Assembly (NCBI RefSeq): GCF_022482905.1
Contig: NZ_JAKVOI010000001.1
Span: 1,799,958 to 1,863,957 of the forward strand
Source of the DNA: Clostridium sp.
Lineage (GTDB): Bacteria; Bacillota; Clostridia; Clostridiales; Clostridiaceae
Reading direction: 5' to 3'
Length of the DNA stretch: 64,000 nt
In this document: piece by piece, positions 1 to 8,632 of the stretch
Position numbering within the stretch: the stretch's first letter is position 1
Layout: every line of letters begins with the position of its first letter
Program-made: the position numbers and the translations under genes
The notes under the pieces: generated by a model
Seen by the model: only the letters and a program-made list of their open reading frames with translations
Database searches by the model: none
What the model was told of the DNA's origin: nothing

Positions 1-729
1 CGGTTTTTTCCCGAGGTTTGATATTATTTCTTTGGATGACCCTATTGCCGTCTTCAATTTACTTTTCTCAATCCTGCTGCCATATACAAAAGCGATTCTG
101 CAGTCGATCATACTCCTGTCATAAATTTCACCTATATCGTCCCCAGCCTTTTCTATGGAGAACAGTTCCAGAAGGTTGCAGGTTTCTCCAACAAGCTTTT
201 CCATATTTTCCGAGAAAGCTGCACCAACACACAATATGGAGGCTTCTGTAACTTCCGGCGAGGCAAATGTCTTTCTTGACAATGCCCCGTCTATGATTGC
301 CAGTTCACATCCGTATTCCAGAAATCTGTCCATTAAATACCTCATCTGTTCTTTAGTAGACGGCCCCGCAATTTCAATAAATCCGGGATATATGCTTTTT
401 CCAACTACTATATTTCCCAGAGGAGTGGACATGTTAAACTCATCCAGTATATCCAAAGTTGCATCACTTTTAAGCAGGCATGACTTCGATGTAGCAACAA
501 AAATATTTTCACCTATATAGATTCTCGGTTTCTCCGTAGAGGTTACAATATCCTTTCCTTCACCGTCCCTGCCTATTGAAGTTATTCCAACTTTCTTCTT
601 TTCAAGCTGACGGAGCAAAAACTTCAGGGTAGTTGTTTTTCCCGTATTCTTTTCAATTCCTATAAGTGATATGCTCCTGTATCTGTTCAGACCATCCAGG
701 AGATTTTCAAAATCATCCGATCTTTTCAT
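1..729 (-). CDS. kamB: KamB-like P-loop nucleotide-binding protein, partial (3' end outside window)
   Basis: The ATG is at 729, two bases after the kamA stop, and the frame stays open for all 243 codons to the left edge, so the C-terminus is missing. Near the N-terminus, GIEKNTGKTTTLKFLL reads as a Walker A P-loop. Later segments such as ELAIIDGALSRKTFASPEV resemble the core of a small P-loop NTPase. In lysine-fermenting clostridia and fusobacteria, kamA is followed by kamB (P-loop), kamC (MutS-related), kamD and kamE. Position and motif fit KamB; its biochemical role is unsettled, possibly aminomutase reactivation. The name rests mainly on context. Confidence 0.75.
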   Translation of the reverse strand, partial: MKRSDDFENLLDGLNRYRSISLIGIEKNTGKTTTLKFLLRQLEKKKVGITSIGRDGEGKDIVTSTEKPRIYIGENIFVATSKSCLLKSDATLDILDEFNMSTPLGNIVVGKSIYPGFIEIAGPSTKEQMRYLMDRFLEYGCELAIIDGALSRKTFASPEVTEASILCVGAAFSENMEKLVGETCNLLELFSIEKAGDDIGEIYDRSMIDCRIAFVYGSRIEKSKLKTAIGSSKEIISNLGKKP

Positions 730-731
730 GT

Positions 732-2018
732 CTATATGCTTTTAGACTCAGGGTCATTTCTGCCGGTGAATTTTTTCATTCTCATCTTTCTCTCGGAGTC
801 CCCGCATTCTATTGTCATCTTTTCTCCATTGAGCAAGCCCGAAATTCCTATCCTGTGGACTTTCTTATTCCCCCTGCACACCTCGCAATGACAGTCCGGT
901 CTGTAATTTTCAGGCTCCTGGTAGGTTGTTATAACTCCCTCGAAATTTCTCATTATGACCTTGTCATTGCTCTGGCTTATCACATAATTTGGCATTATAG
1001 GTATCTTGCCTCCGCCTCCGGGTGCGTCAACTACAAAGGTAGGCACACAGTATCCGGATGTATGTCCCCGGAGTCCCTCTATTATCTCCACCCCTTTTGA
1101 AACAGACGTCCTGAAATGGCTGAGTCCCATGGAAAGATCACATTGATAAATGTAATACGGTCTTACCCTTATCTTCACAAGTTCATTTACAAGCTTCTTC
1201 ATTACATGGACGCAGTCATTCACCCCTCTAAGCAGAACGGACTGGTTTCCGAGCGGAATACCGGCATCCGCCAGCATTTCACATGCCCTTTTTGACTCTT
1301 CCGTAATTTCATTCGGGTGGTTGAAATGTGTATTGAGCCATATAGGATGGTACTTTTTGAGCATATTTACAAGATCTTCAGTTATCCTCTGGGGCATGAC
1401 CACGGGAACTCTCGAACCTATTCTTATTATTTCCACATGGGGAATTTCCCTCAATTTTTTTATTATATATTCCAGTTTATCATCGCTTATGAGCAGGGCA
1501 TCTCCACCTGACAGGAGCACATCTCTTACAGCCGGATTCGAGGCCACATATTCTATGCACTTTTCTATTTGAGCCATTGGAAGAAGATGATCACTGTGTC
1601 CTGCAAATCTTCTCCTTGTACAGTGTCTGCAGTACATGGCACATTGATCCGTTATGAGCATCAGAACCCTGTCAGGATACCTATGGGTAAGCCCGGGTAC
1701 AGGTGAATCTCCATCTTCATGAAGAGGATCCATGAGATCCTCACTTGAAATATGAGTTTCCTCTACAGTAGGAACTGCCTGCCTCCTTATGGGATCAAAC
1801 CTGTCATTCATATCTATCAGCGACAAATAATAAGGTGTTATAGCCATTCTGAACCTTTCAAGACACTTTTTTACTCCATATTCCTCCTCAGGTGTAAGTT
1901 CCATATATTTTTTCAGCTCATCCACTGTCTCGATTCTGTTTTGAACCTGCCACTTCCAGTCATTCCACTTATAATCTTCAACATCCTTGAAAAGCTCCCG
2001 CCCTCTAATTGTTACCAT
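732..2018 (-). CDS. kamA: L-lysine 2,3-aminomutase
   Basis: A 428-residue radical SAM enzyme that converts L-lysine to L-beta-lysine, the first step of lysine fermentation to acetate and butyrate. The CX3CX2C cluster motif reads CAMYCRHC (C126, C130, C133). The PLP lysine is K338 in DAPGGGGKIPIMPNY, and the C-terminal CHCEVC looks like the zinc-binding cysteine set of the family. Length is close to the clostridial enzyme (about 416 residues). It follows kdd by 23 bp and precedes the kamB-like gene by 2 bp, so it is in the middle of an operon. Function is confident from motifs and context together. Confidence 0.97.
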   Translation of the reverse strand: MVTIRGRELFKDVEDYKWNDWKWQVQNRIETVDELKKYMELTPEEEYGVKKCLERFRMAITPYYLSLIDMNDRFDPIRRQAVPTVEETHISSEDLMDPLHEDGDSPVPGLTHRYPDRVLMLITDQCAMYCRHCTRRRFAGHSDHLLPMAQIEKCIEYVASNPAVRDVLLSGGDALLISDDKLEYIIKKLREIPHVEIIRIGSRVPVVMPQRITEDLVNMLKKYHPIWLNTHFNHPNEITEESKRACEMLADAGIPLGNQSVLLRGVNDCVHVMKKLVNELVKIRVRPYYIYQCDLSMGLSHFRTSVSKGVEIIEGLRGHTSGYCVPTFVVDAPGGGGKIPIMPNYVISQSNDKVIMRNFEGVITTYQEPENYRPDCHCEVCRGNKKVHRIGISGLLNGEKMTIECGDSERKMRMKKFTGRNDPESKSI

Positions 2019-2041
2019 ATTAAAATCTCCTTTATTTCAAA

Positions 2042-3076
2042 TTAGGAATACCTTTCTTCAAAAATTTTTCTCAAAACCTCAGATTCCTTCAATTCATTGA
2101 GAGCCATTTCTGCATGTCCTCTTGTATATCCGTTGCCAATATACAGCTTCACATCTTTTGCGGCTCCTTCGGCACCAAGTGCAGCTTTTGTAAAGCTTGT
2201 AGCCATGGAAAAGAAATATGCCATGCCTCCATCCTTCACCGGAAGTATTGTAGACATCTCCGTATTTTGAACATTCACACAATTAATTGCAATATCAAAT
2301 TCCCTTCCATCATTTGCATTGACTGCCTTTTCCAGAACCTCCATTGGATTTGCTGCATCTGCAACAACAACTTCATCACAAAATCCCGTTTTTATAAGAT
2401 ATTCCCTATCCTTCTGAAATGCTACTAATCCAACTACTTTTCCTTTAGATCCAGCTCTCTTTTTTGCCTCATAACAGCACAATACCCCGGACTTTCCAAA
2501 TCCGCCCAGTACAAGTACACTGTCTCCTTCCTCCACCATTTTCGATGTCTGGGCTGGGGCTCCGGCAACATCAAGTACTGCAAGCGCCAGATTCTCACTC
2601 ATATCCTCCGGAAGTTTTACATACAACCCACTTTCAAAAAGCACTGCCTTTCCGTCTATTTCAACTCTGTCTATATTGCTGTATATATTTTTTATCTCAT
2701 ATATTTTAAGAGGGGTCAGTGAAAGTGAAACCAAAGTTGCAATCCTGTCTCCAACCTCAAGATCCGTCTCCGGCAGAATATCCTTTCCTATCCTTTCCAC
2801 TGTTCCTATAAGCATTCCTCCTGATCCCGTAACAGGATTCTGCATTTTCCCCCTTTCTTCAACTATTTTCATAATGCTTTCCTTTATCTTTTCAACGTCA
2901 TCCTCCTGGGATTTCTCTATCTGCGTAAAGCTTGCAGAATCTATATTCAAGGCCTGAACATCTATAAGTATTTCATCATCGGATATTTCAGTATCATTCG
3001 ATATTTTAAGGGCCGCCTGAGGCAATACTCCCTCAGGATCTATAACCCTGTGAATTCCATATTTACGACCTATCAT
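2042..3076 (-). CDS. kdd: L-erythro-3,5-diaminohexanoate dehydrogenase
   Basis: A 344-residue protein with a Rossmann-type dinucleotide motif, VLVLGGFGKSGVLCCYEAK, near residue 165. The N-terminal half looks like a divergent medium-chain dehydrogenase (alcohol dehydrogenase-like) fold. In lysine fermentation Kdd oxidatively deaminates 3,5-diaminohexanoate to 3-keto-5-aminohexanoate with NAD+. It sits between kce and kamA in the usual family order, 32 bp after kce and 23 bp before kamA. The family is narrow and the neighbours are diagnostic, so the assignment is strong. Confidence 0.95.
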   Translation of the reverse strand: MIGRKYGIHRVIDPEGVLPQAALKISNDTEISDDEILIDVQALNIDSASFTQIEKSQEDDVEKIKESIMKIVEERGKMQNPVTGSGGMLIGTVERIGKDILPETDLEVGDRIATLVSLSLTPLKIYEIKNIYSNIDRVEIDGKAVLFESGLYVKLPEDMSENLALAVLDVAGAPAQTSKMVEEGDSVLVLGGFGKSGVLCCYEAKKRAGSKGKVVGLVAFQKDREYLIKTGFCDEVVVADAANPMEVLEKAVNANDGREFDIAINCVNVQNTEMSTILPVKDGGMAYFFSMATSFTKAALGAEGAAKDVKLYIGNGYTRGHAEMALNELKESEVLRKIFEERYS

Positions 3077-3108
3077 TTTATTTACCCTCCTGAATTTTCC
3101 CGCAGTTT

Positions 3109-3927
3109 TTATAAAATATGGAGAATTCTCCTGGCTTCCTGGGGCGCGGCAATTTCTCTTCCTATTTCTCCTGCCAGTCTGACTACCTTCTCCACCATCT
3201 CTCCATTTGATTTTGCGGGCACACCCTTCTCAATATATACATTGTCTTCAAATCCAACTCTTACATTTCCACCTGCTGCAATTGCCATGGCTGCCAGAGG
3301 AAACTGATATCTGCCCACACCTGTTACAGTATAGGTTGATCCATAGGGTATACTTCCCGCCATAAAAGCCAGGTCCCTCAAGGTTGCACCTATACCGCCC
3401 CTTACACCCATCACAAGATTGAAATGAAGGGGGCATTTGAAATATCCCATGCCCTGAAGCCTCAGTGCAGTATCTATCATTCCCCTGTCAAAAACTTCTA
3501 TTTCCGGTTTTACATCCATTTCATTCATCTTTTCTGCGAAATACTTTATAGTATCTTCCCTGTTTACAAATATGTCATTATCTCCAAAATTCATGGTACC
3601 GCAATCAAGGCTTGCCATTTCGGGTTTGAGATAGACAGGGCCCAGTCTTTCATCATTATCCATGCCGACAGCGCCGCCTGTAGAAGGCTGTATTATGACA
3701 TCACTGCATCTGCCCCTTATGGCATCAATACATTCTTTAAAGATGTCACGGTCCTGTGTCGGCGTACCGTCCTCCTTCCTGACATGAAGATGTATTATAC
3801 TCGCCCCTGCCCTGTATGCACTTTCCGCTTCACCTGCAATTTCCTCCACCGAATACGGAACGCCGGGATTTTGCTCCTTTGTTACTTCTGCACCGCATAT
3901 GGCCGCAGTAATAATCAACTTATCCAT
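3109..3927 (-). CDS. kce: 3-keto-5-aminohexanoate cleavage enzyme (BKACE family)
   Basis: A 272-residue TIM-barrel protein of the beta-keto acid cleavage enzyme family (formerly DUF849). It starts MDKLIITAAICGAEVTKEQN, the typical N-terminus. The SIIHLHVRKEDG stretch carries the paired histidines expected to bind the divalent metal. Kce condenses 3-keto-5-aminohexanoate with acetyl-CoA and releases acetoacetate and 3-aminobutyryl-CoA, which feeds the next gene, kal. It begins 19 bp after the kal stop and ends 32 bp before kdd, as part of one operon. Confidence 0.96.
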   Translation of the reverse strand: MDKLIITAAICGAEVTKEQNPGVPYSVEEIAGEAESAYRAGASIIHLHVRKEDGTPTQDRDIFKECIDAIRGRCSDVIIQPSTGGAVGMDNDERLGPVYLKPEMASLDCGTMNFGDNDIFVNREDTIKYFAEKMNEMDVKPEIEVFDRGMIDTALRLQGMGYFKCPLHFNLVMGVRGGIGATLRDLAFMAGSIPYGSTYTVTGVGRYQFPLAAMAIAAGGNVRVGFEDNVYIEKGVPAKSNGEMVEKVVRLAGEIGREIAAPQEARRILHIL

Positions 3928-3946
3928 ACTTTATTCTCCTAATAAT

Positions 3947-4336
3947 TTATCTTTTTATCCTTTGCTTGTCTTTTGTAACAACACATGTACCTGTAGCCCT
4001 GCACACTATGATGGCTTCATTTAGAAAGTCCGCCGCAGAGTCATTTATATCAGTTCTTGGACATACTACTTTCCTTGCCTCAAATTCCATTTTGCGCGAA
4101 GTATTTCCAGCTTCTATTATCTTCCCGTATACTTCTATATAATCGCCGGCATATACCGGTGAAATAAACTCCACATTTTCATATGCCTTGAACAGCCCTT
4201 CATCTCCATCGTATTTTATTAAAAGCTCCGTTGCCACATCTCCAAAAAGTCCAAGCAACCTGGCCCCATCTACAAGATTTCCTCCATAATGTGCATCACT
4301 GCAGTTCATTCTGAGTCTTATAATTGATTCATACAA
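3947..4336 (-). CDS. kal: 3-aminobutyryl-CoA ammonia-lyase
   Basis: A 129-residue single-domain hotdog-fold protein. The segment [19 protein letters not shown] near the N-terminus and [14 protein letters not shown] in the middle match the Kal family, and the length is normal. Kal removes ammonia from L-3-aminobutyryl-CoA to give crotonyl-CoA, linking lysine degradation to butyrate formation. It is the first gene of the minus-strand operon kal-kce-kdd-kamA-kamB seen here. The lysine 5,6-aminomutase genes kamDE, needed for the second step, would be expected beyond the left edge. Confidence 0.95.
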   Translation of the reverse strand: MYESIIRLRMNCSDAHYGGNLVDGARLLGLFGDVATELLIKYDGDEGLFKAYENVEFISPVYAGDYIEVYGKIIEAGNTSRKMEFEARKVVCPRTDINDSAADFLNEAIIVCRATGTCVVTKDKQRIKR

Positions 4337-4418
4337 TTAAAATCCCTCCCAATTTATATAAAAATGTTAAAAATACAGAGCGTATATTGTTAAATCATTA
4401 ATATATTTCAATATATTT

Positions 4419-4447
4419 ATTATAATTTATTCTGGTGCTTCAAACAA
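4419..4447 (-). promoter_or_regulatory. Putative promoter of the lysine-fermentation operon
   Basis: On the minus strand TTGTTT (4447-4442) and TATAAT (4424-4419) are separated by exactly 17 bp, a sigma-A-like layout. This places transcription start near 4412 and gives kal a leader of about 75 nt. The nearby TTATGTA dyads (4454-4499) lie just upstream of this -35, so the regulator encoded divergently could also affect this operon. Assignment is by inspection only. Confidence 0.5.
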
Positions 4448-4453
4448 TTAACG

Positions 4454-4499
4454 TTATGTATGTAATTGACGGCGGCAAATATACATTATGTACATAATT
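4454..4499. promoter_or_regulatory. Two repeated operator-like elements in the regulator promoter
   Basis: Two 14-bp elements, TTATGTATGTAATT (4454-4467) and TTATGTACATAATT (4486-4499), match at 12 of 14 bases and start 32 bp apart, about three helical turns. The second contains the perfect palindrome ATTATGTACATAAT (4485-4498). They sit between the divergent kal operon and the MntR-like gene, about where that gene's -10 would lie (a TTGACG -35 candidate is at 4466-4471). Autoregulation is the simplest reading; control of the lysine operon is also possible. Confidence 0.55.
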
Positions 4500-4556
4500 A
4501 CAACGAATTCAACATATAATCTATTAATGATTCTAGAGAGCAAGGTGGATAGGCTT

Positions 4557-5027
4557 ATGAATGACGACCAGTTTTTTACATTCAGTGAATACATGAAGAA
4601 GGATGAAAATCTTCTTACAGCATCAATGGAAGACTATGTTGAAATGATCTACAGATTATCAGCGGCTGCAGGATTTACACGAGTACATGAGCTGTCGGAA
4701 TCATTAAATGTACAACCTCCTTCAGTTACAAAGATGATACAAAAGTTATCCAGACTGAAAATATTGAAATATGAAAAATATGGTGTCATAATGCTTGAGA
4801 AAAAAGGAATAGAAGTAGCAAAGAATCTTATAAACAGACACAATACAATATCAGATTTTCTGTCGCTTCTTGGTGTTGAACGTGAAATGATTCTGGAGGA
4901 AACGGAAAAAATGGAACACACCATAAACAAACAGACCGTAAGATGTTTCAGCAACTATGTTAAATTTATGAAAAATAATCCTGATATATGCCTGAAATTT
5001 ACAAATTATATAAAATCGCTTCATTGA
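4557..5027 (+). CDS. MntR/DtxR-family metal-dependent transcriptional regulator
   Basis: The protein starts with an N-terminal winged helix, ASMEDYVEMIYRL then VQPPSVTKMIQKLSRL, followed by a metal-binding and dimerisation region. Ligand positions known from MntR (Asp and Glu in the SMEDY..E helix, His in NRHNTI, Glu, Glu and His in EETEKMEHT) are all present, so it should sense Mn(II) or Fe(II). There is no C-terminal SH3-like domain. An ATG at 4488 is in frame but lies inside a palindromic operator and lacks a ribosome site. The ATG at 4557 follows AAGGTGG by 8 nt, giving 156 residues. It probably represses a metal uptake system and itself; whether it acts on the adjacent lysine genes is unknown. 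Confidence 0.85.
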   Translation: MNDDQFFTFSEYMKKDENLLTASMEDYVEMIYRLSAAAGFTRVHELSESLNVQPPSVTKMIQKLSRLKILKYEKYGVIMLEKKGIEVAKNLINRHNTISDFLSLLGVEREMILEETEKMEHTINKQTVRCFSNYVKFMKNNPDICLKFTNYIKSLH

Positions 5028-5094
5028 GTATTCTATGATATAATTATAATTAACCGATAAACAATTATAACTTCACAAAAATTGGAGGGTTATT

Positions 5095-5910
5095 ATGGAT
5101 AATAAACTGGAAGCATTAAAGAAAAATATCAGGAATCTCGGAAGTGCTGCTGTTGCATTTTCAGGAGGGGTTGACAGCACTTTTCTCCTGAAAGTTGCCC
5201 ATGATGTCCTGGGTGACAATGTAATTGCAGTTACCGCCACATCCTCAACATATCCAAAACGGGAACTCAATGAAGCCAAAAGATATGCAAAGAGTATAGG
5301 TGCACGCCATATAATCATAGAATCGGAGGAACTTGACATAAAGGGATATGCACAGAATCCTGTAAACAGGTGCTATTATTGTAAAAAGGAATTATTTTCA
5401 AAACTAAAAAATGTTGCACGAGAAAATGAAATCGATTATGTACTTGACGGATCCAATCTTGATGATACAGGAGATTACAGGCCTGGAATGGAAGCCGCAA
5501 AAGAACTTGGAGTAGTCAGTCCCCTTAAAGAAGCAGAACTTACCAAGGATGATATAAGAAAGTTTTCAAAAGAGCTTGGACTTCCAACCTGGAACAAGCC
5601 ATCCTTCGCATGTCTGTCCTCCAGATTTCCATATGGAAACGAAATCAACAGCAGAAAACTAAAAATGGTGGAGGATGCGGAGCAGTTCCTTCTGGATCTT
5701 GGTTTCAGACAGGTAAGAGTAAGACATCATGGTCAGATAGCAAGAATTGAAGTATCGCCGGAGGAGAGAAGCAGATTCTTCGATTTGGATCTTATGGATA
5801 AAGTTGGAAACAGATTGAAGGAAATTGGCTTTACCTACGTAACTCTTGACATATTAGGCTACAAGACAGGCAGCATGAATGCAGTACTTGATTCAATACA
5901 AAATTCATAG
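5095..5910 (+). CDS. larE: LarE-type ATP-dependent sulfur transferase (PP-loop)
   Basis: A 271-residue PP-loop ATP pyrophosphatase with the signature AFSGGVDSTFLLKVA (residues 21-35). LarE thiolates pyridinium-3,5-bisdicarboxylate mononucleotide for the nickel-pincer cofactor of lactate racemase. C173 in PSFACLSSRFPYG aligns with the sacrificial cysteine of the Lactobacillus enzyme. C93 and C96 in NRCYYCKKEL would supply two more cysteines, as in LarE types that bind a 4Fe-4S cluster and act catalytically. No larA, larB or larC is nearby, and many genomes carry LarE paralogues, so the final acceptor is uncertain. AGGAGGG-type ribosome site precedes the ATG. Confidence 0.88.
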   Translation: MDNKLEALKKNIRNLGSAAVAFSGGVDSTFLLKVAHDVLGDNVIAVTATSSTYPKRELNEAKRYAKSIGARHIIIESEELDIKGYAQNPVNRCYYCKKELFSKLKNVARENEIDYVLDGSNLDDTGDYRPGMEAAKELGVVSPLKEAELTKDDIRKFSKELGLPTWNKPSFACLSSRFPYGNEINSRKLKMVEDAEQFLLDLGFRQVRVRHHGQIARIEVSPEERSRFFDLDLMDKVGNRLKEIGFTYVTLDILGYKTGSMNAVLDSIQNS

Positions 5911-5921
5911 TTTACAATTTT

Positions 5922-5964
5922 AATAATACCCGGCAGATATAAGTTATCTTCCGGGTATTATTTT
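5922..5964 (+). terminator. Intrinsic terminator after larE
   Basis: AATAATACCCGG (5922-5933) pairs perfectly with CCGGGTATTATT (5951-5962) to form a 12-bp stem, followed by a short T run. The 17-nt loop can form an inner AGATA/TATCT stem. It lies between two convergent genes. Confidence 0.85.
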
Positions 5965-6001
5965 ACTACATACAATCCTTAAATTTACCTATCGATCTGT
6001 C

Positions 6002-7186
6002 CTATAAATATTTTTTAGCCAGCTTGTCAAAGCTGTCAAGGGATTTCTCTATCTTGTCATATGATATACAGTAAGCAAGTCTGAAATATCCCGGACATTT
6101 GAAAGAGGAACCCGGCACTATGAGCAGATTGAATTTCTTGGCCTCGGCTGCAAACTCCACATCATCCGGAATAAGTGCCTTCGGGAAAAGATAAAATGCT
6201 CCTTCCGGCTTGATACAGGAAAATCCTATGCCGACAAGATGATTGTACAGGAGATCCCTGTTCTTCTTATATATGTTTACATCAACCTTTGAATCAATAC
6301 ATTTTCCTATTACCCTCTGAAACAATGACGGGGCATTTACAAATCCAAGAATTCTGTTGGCCACGTTAAGGGCGGACATGGTATCCTCAAAATCATCCAT
6401 TTCACTGCTGCAGACTACATACCCTATTCTTTCACCAGGAAGGGAAAGGGATTTGCTGTAGGAATATCCCACAAAAGAATTTCTGTAGTATTTCAACATA
6501 TATGGTACTTCTACACCATCATATGCAATTTCCCTGTAGGGCTCATCTGAAATCAGATATATGCTGCTGTTCAATTCCTCCTGTTTCCTGTTCAATACAT
6601 CCGCCATATCACTTATCAGCTTCTCGGAATAAACAACTCCTGTTGGATTGTTTGGTGAATTTATTATTACAGCCTTAGTCCTCTCATTTATTTTATCTTC
6701 AAGTACATTCAAATCAGGTTCGAAAGTTTCCAGATTCGAAGGGACAATTACAAGTTTTCCATCAAAATTATCCACGTAGTTCTCATATTCTCCAAAAAAA
6801 GGCGAAAAGGCAATAACCTCGTCTCCCGGGTTGATGATTGTCTTCAGGATTATGTTCAGTCCCCCTGCGGCCCCGCAGGTCATCACAAGATTATCCCTGC
6901 TGATTTTCAGATTATACTTTTTATTTATATTTTCTGCGACAACCGATCTTACGTCCTCATAACCCGAATTGCTCATGTATCCGTGGACCAGATTTGGGGA
7001 TTCATTTTCGAGGATTTCAACTGCTGACTTCTTTATATCCTCCGGAGGCTTTACATTTGGATTTCCAAGGCTGAAATCAAAGACATTTTCCTCTCCGTAG
7101 ATGGACGCCAGCCTTTTCCCTTCCTCAAACATCGCCCTTACTACAGAGCTTCTGGATACATACTGCTTCATTTTTTCAGATATCAT
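6002..7186 (-). CDS. PLP-dependent aminotransferase, class I/II
   Basis: A 394-residue fold-type I aminotransferase. Visible family marks are FDFSLGNPNVKPPEDIK near the N-terminus, NSPNNPTGVVYS, ISDEPYREIAYDG, the PLP lysine in GYSYSKSLSLPGERIGY, and RLAYCIS near the C-terminus with the carboxylate-binding Arg. Substrate cannot be read from sequence; aspartate, alanine or aromatic amino acids are all possible. Its ATG overlaps the stop of the upstream DUF815 ATPase gene by 4 bp (7183-7186), so the two are probably translationally coupled. Confidence 0.9.
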   Translation of the reverse strand: MISEKMKQYVSRSSVVRAMFEEGKRLASIYGEENVFDFSLGNPNVKPPEDIKKSAVEILENESPNLVHGYMSNSGYEDVRSVVAENINKKYNLKISRDNLVMTCGAAGGLNIILKTIINPGDEVIAFSPFFGEYENYVDNFDGKLVIVPSNLETFEPDLNVLEDKINERTKAVIINSPNNPTGVVYSEKLISDMADVLNRKQEELNSSIYLISDEPYREIAYDGVEVPYMLKYYRNSFVGYSYSKSLSLPGERIGYVVCSSEMDDFEDTMSALNVANRILGFVNAPSLFQRVIGKCIDSKVDVNIYKKNRDLLYNHLVGIGFSCIKPEGAFYLFPKALIPDDVEFAAEAKKFNLLIVPGSSFKCPGYFRLAYCISYDKIEKSLDSFDKLAKKYL

Positions 7187-8535
7187 AATTTTTCACTCCC
7201 AACTATTGATTTATGTCCTTCTATCCAGTCTACAAACTGCACGGCCGTCCTTGGAGAACGCCCATTATACCACATTTCCCATTTTACAGCTTCCCTGTGA
7301 AGTGTCTCCCTGTCTATATTCAACTTTCTCTTTTTTGCAATTCCTTCTACGATTTCAAGGTATTTTTTCTTGTCCGGAGATATGAAAACTACATTTATTC
7401 CAAATCTGTCCGCAAGGGAAAGCTTTTCCTGTCTGCTGTCACCGGAATGTATTTCTTCCTCGTTGTTTCTGTCCTGAGATCCGAGTCTGTCACTGAAATA
7501 CTCCTTTACAAGATGTCTCCTGTTTGAAGTCGCATATATGAGTATGTTCCTGGATCTTTGTTCCAGTCCACCTTCAAGTACGGACTTGAGTGCCGTATAA
7601 CTCTCTTCATTGTCACCGAACACAAGATCATCTATAAAGATAATAAATTTCTGGGGCTTATCCCTTAAAATTCTTATTATGTCCGGGAAATCCGCAATAT
7701 AGGATTTTGGAAGTTCTATCATACGCAGTCCCTGTTTATAATATTTATTCAGTATTGCCTTTACCGTAGAAGATTTTCCGGTACCCCTGTCACCATGGAG
7801 CAATACGTTGTTTGCAGGAAATCCATTTAGAAACTGAAGTGTATTTTCTATTACAACCGACCGCTCATCCTTATAACCTATGAGGTCGGAAAGCTGAATT
7901 GGATCAGGATCACTTATGCTTTTCAATTTTCCTTTTCCCGACTCGTGTTCCCATACAAAGGCCCTGTACCTTGCAAAGATGCCATATCCATAATCATGAT
8001 GGAATTTTTCGAGTAAAACAGCACATTCCCTCCAGTCATCACTTGAATAGAATTTTTTCTCCATGTGTTTTATGTAATCCACTGAATTTTCATATGCTGA
8101 ATTTTCAGTATTATCCCAATCCGGCAGTTCTTCTACCACATAACCGTATTCACTATCCCCAATACTTTCTGCAAGTGCACTTTTTATATCCGCACTGCTG
8201 AACCTTGAAACAAGCTGAAGATTTTTCAGGTCAGTTGAAACAACCTTTCCAATATTAAAGCCGTCTCTGGAAAATGGATTTTCATCGAATATAATCTTAT
8301 CTACTATATATCCCTCCAGAGAAGCTGCCCCACTTTGCAATAATTCAAAAAAGAAGCTATTATACAGATCTATAATTTTCTCAAGGCTCACTTTGTCCCC
8401 GTCTGCATAATCCAGCAGCAAATACAACTTTTTTATGACAGGATCCCTGAGCAAATTTCTGTATATTAAAATAGATTCCAGTGCAAGCCTTGTACTTCTT
8501 ATTTTGAAGTTTGATTGAAATTCTATGTACTGCAT
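7183..8535 (-). CDS. DUF815-family AAA+ ATPase
   Basis: The protein has a C-terminal AAA+ module: Walker A in LLHGDRGTGKSSTVKAIL, Walker B in FIIFIDDLVFG and a sensor-like IYATSNRRHLVKEYF. The N-terminal ~200 residues are family-specific. DUF815 proteins are uncharacterised ATPases distantly related to the DnaA/DnaC type. The ATG at 8535 follows a GGGGG ribosome site by 7 nt; a longer in-frame extension to 8601 lacks one, so I take 450 residues. It overlaps the aminotransferase start by 4 bp. The specific substrate is unknown. Confidence 0.85.
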   Translation of the reverse strand: MQYIEFQSNFKIRSTRLALESILIYRNLLRDPVIKKLYLLLDYADGDKVSLEKIIDLYNSFFFELLQSGAASLEGYIVDKIIFDENPFSRDGFNIGKVVSTDLKNLQLVSRFSSADIKSALAESIGDSEYGYVVEELPDWDNTENSAYENSVDYIKHMEKKFYSSDDWRECAVLLEKFHHDYGYGIFARYRAFVWEHESGKGKLKSISDPDPIQLSDLIGYKDERSVVIENTLQFLNGFPANNVLLHGDRGTGKSSTVKAILNKYYKQGLRMIELPKSYIADFPDIIRILRDKPQKFIIFIDDLVFGDNEESYTALKSVLEGGLEQRSRNILIYATSNRRHLVKEYFSDRLGSQDRNNEEEIHSGDSRQEKLSLADRFGINVVFISPDKKKYLEIVEGIAKKRKLNIDRETLHREAVKWEMWYNGRSPRTAVQFVDWIEGHKSIVGSEKL

Positions 8536-8584
8536 AAAAAACCCCCTAGGTATAAAAATATAATCCACATCTATTTTAACATAA

Positions 8585-8623
8585 TAAAATAAGAAAGGCA
8601 CTTTCCATATTCAAAAAGTGCCT
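8585..8623 (-). terminator. Intrinsic terminator after the nitroreductase gene
   Basis: AGGCACTTT (8596-8604) pairs with AAAGTGCCT (8615-8623) around a 10-nt loop. Read on the minus strand the stem is followed by a T-rich stretch (8595-8585). It lies directly downstream of the nitroreductase stop, separating it from the DUF815 gene. Confidence 0.8.
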
Positions 8624-8632
8624 CCGCAAGTA

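Noticed and set aside
4488-4556. N-terminal extension of the MntR-like regulator from an ATG at 4488
   Set aside because: That ATG lies inside a palindromic operator, has no ribosome site, and the ATG at 4557 has AAGGTGG at the right distance.
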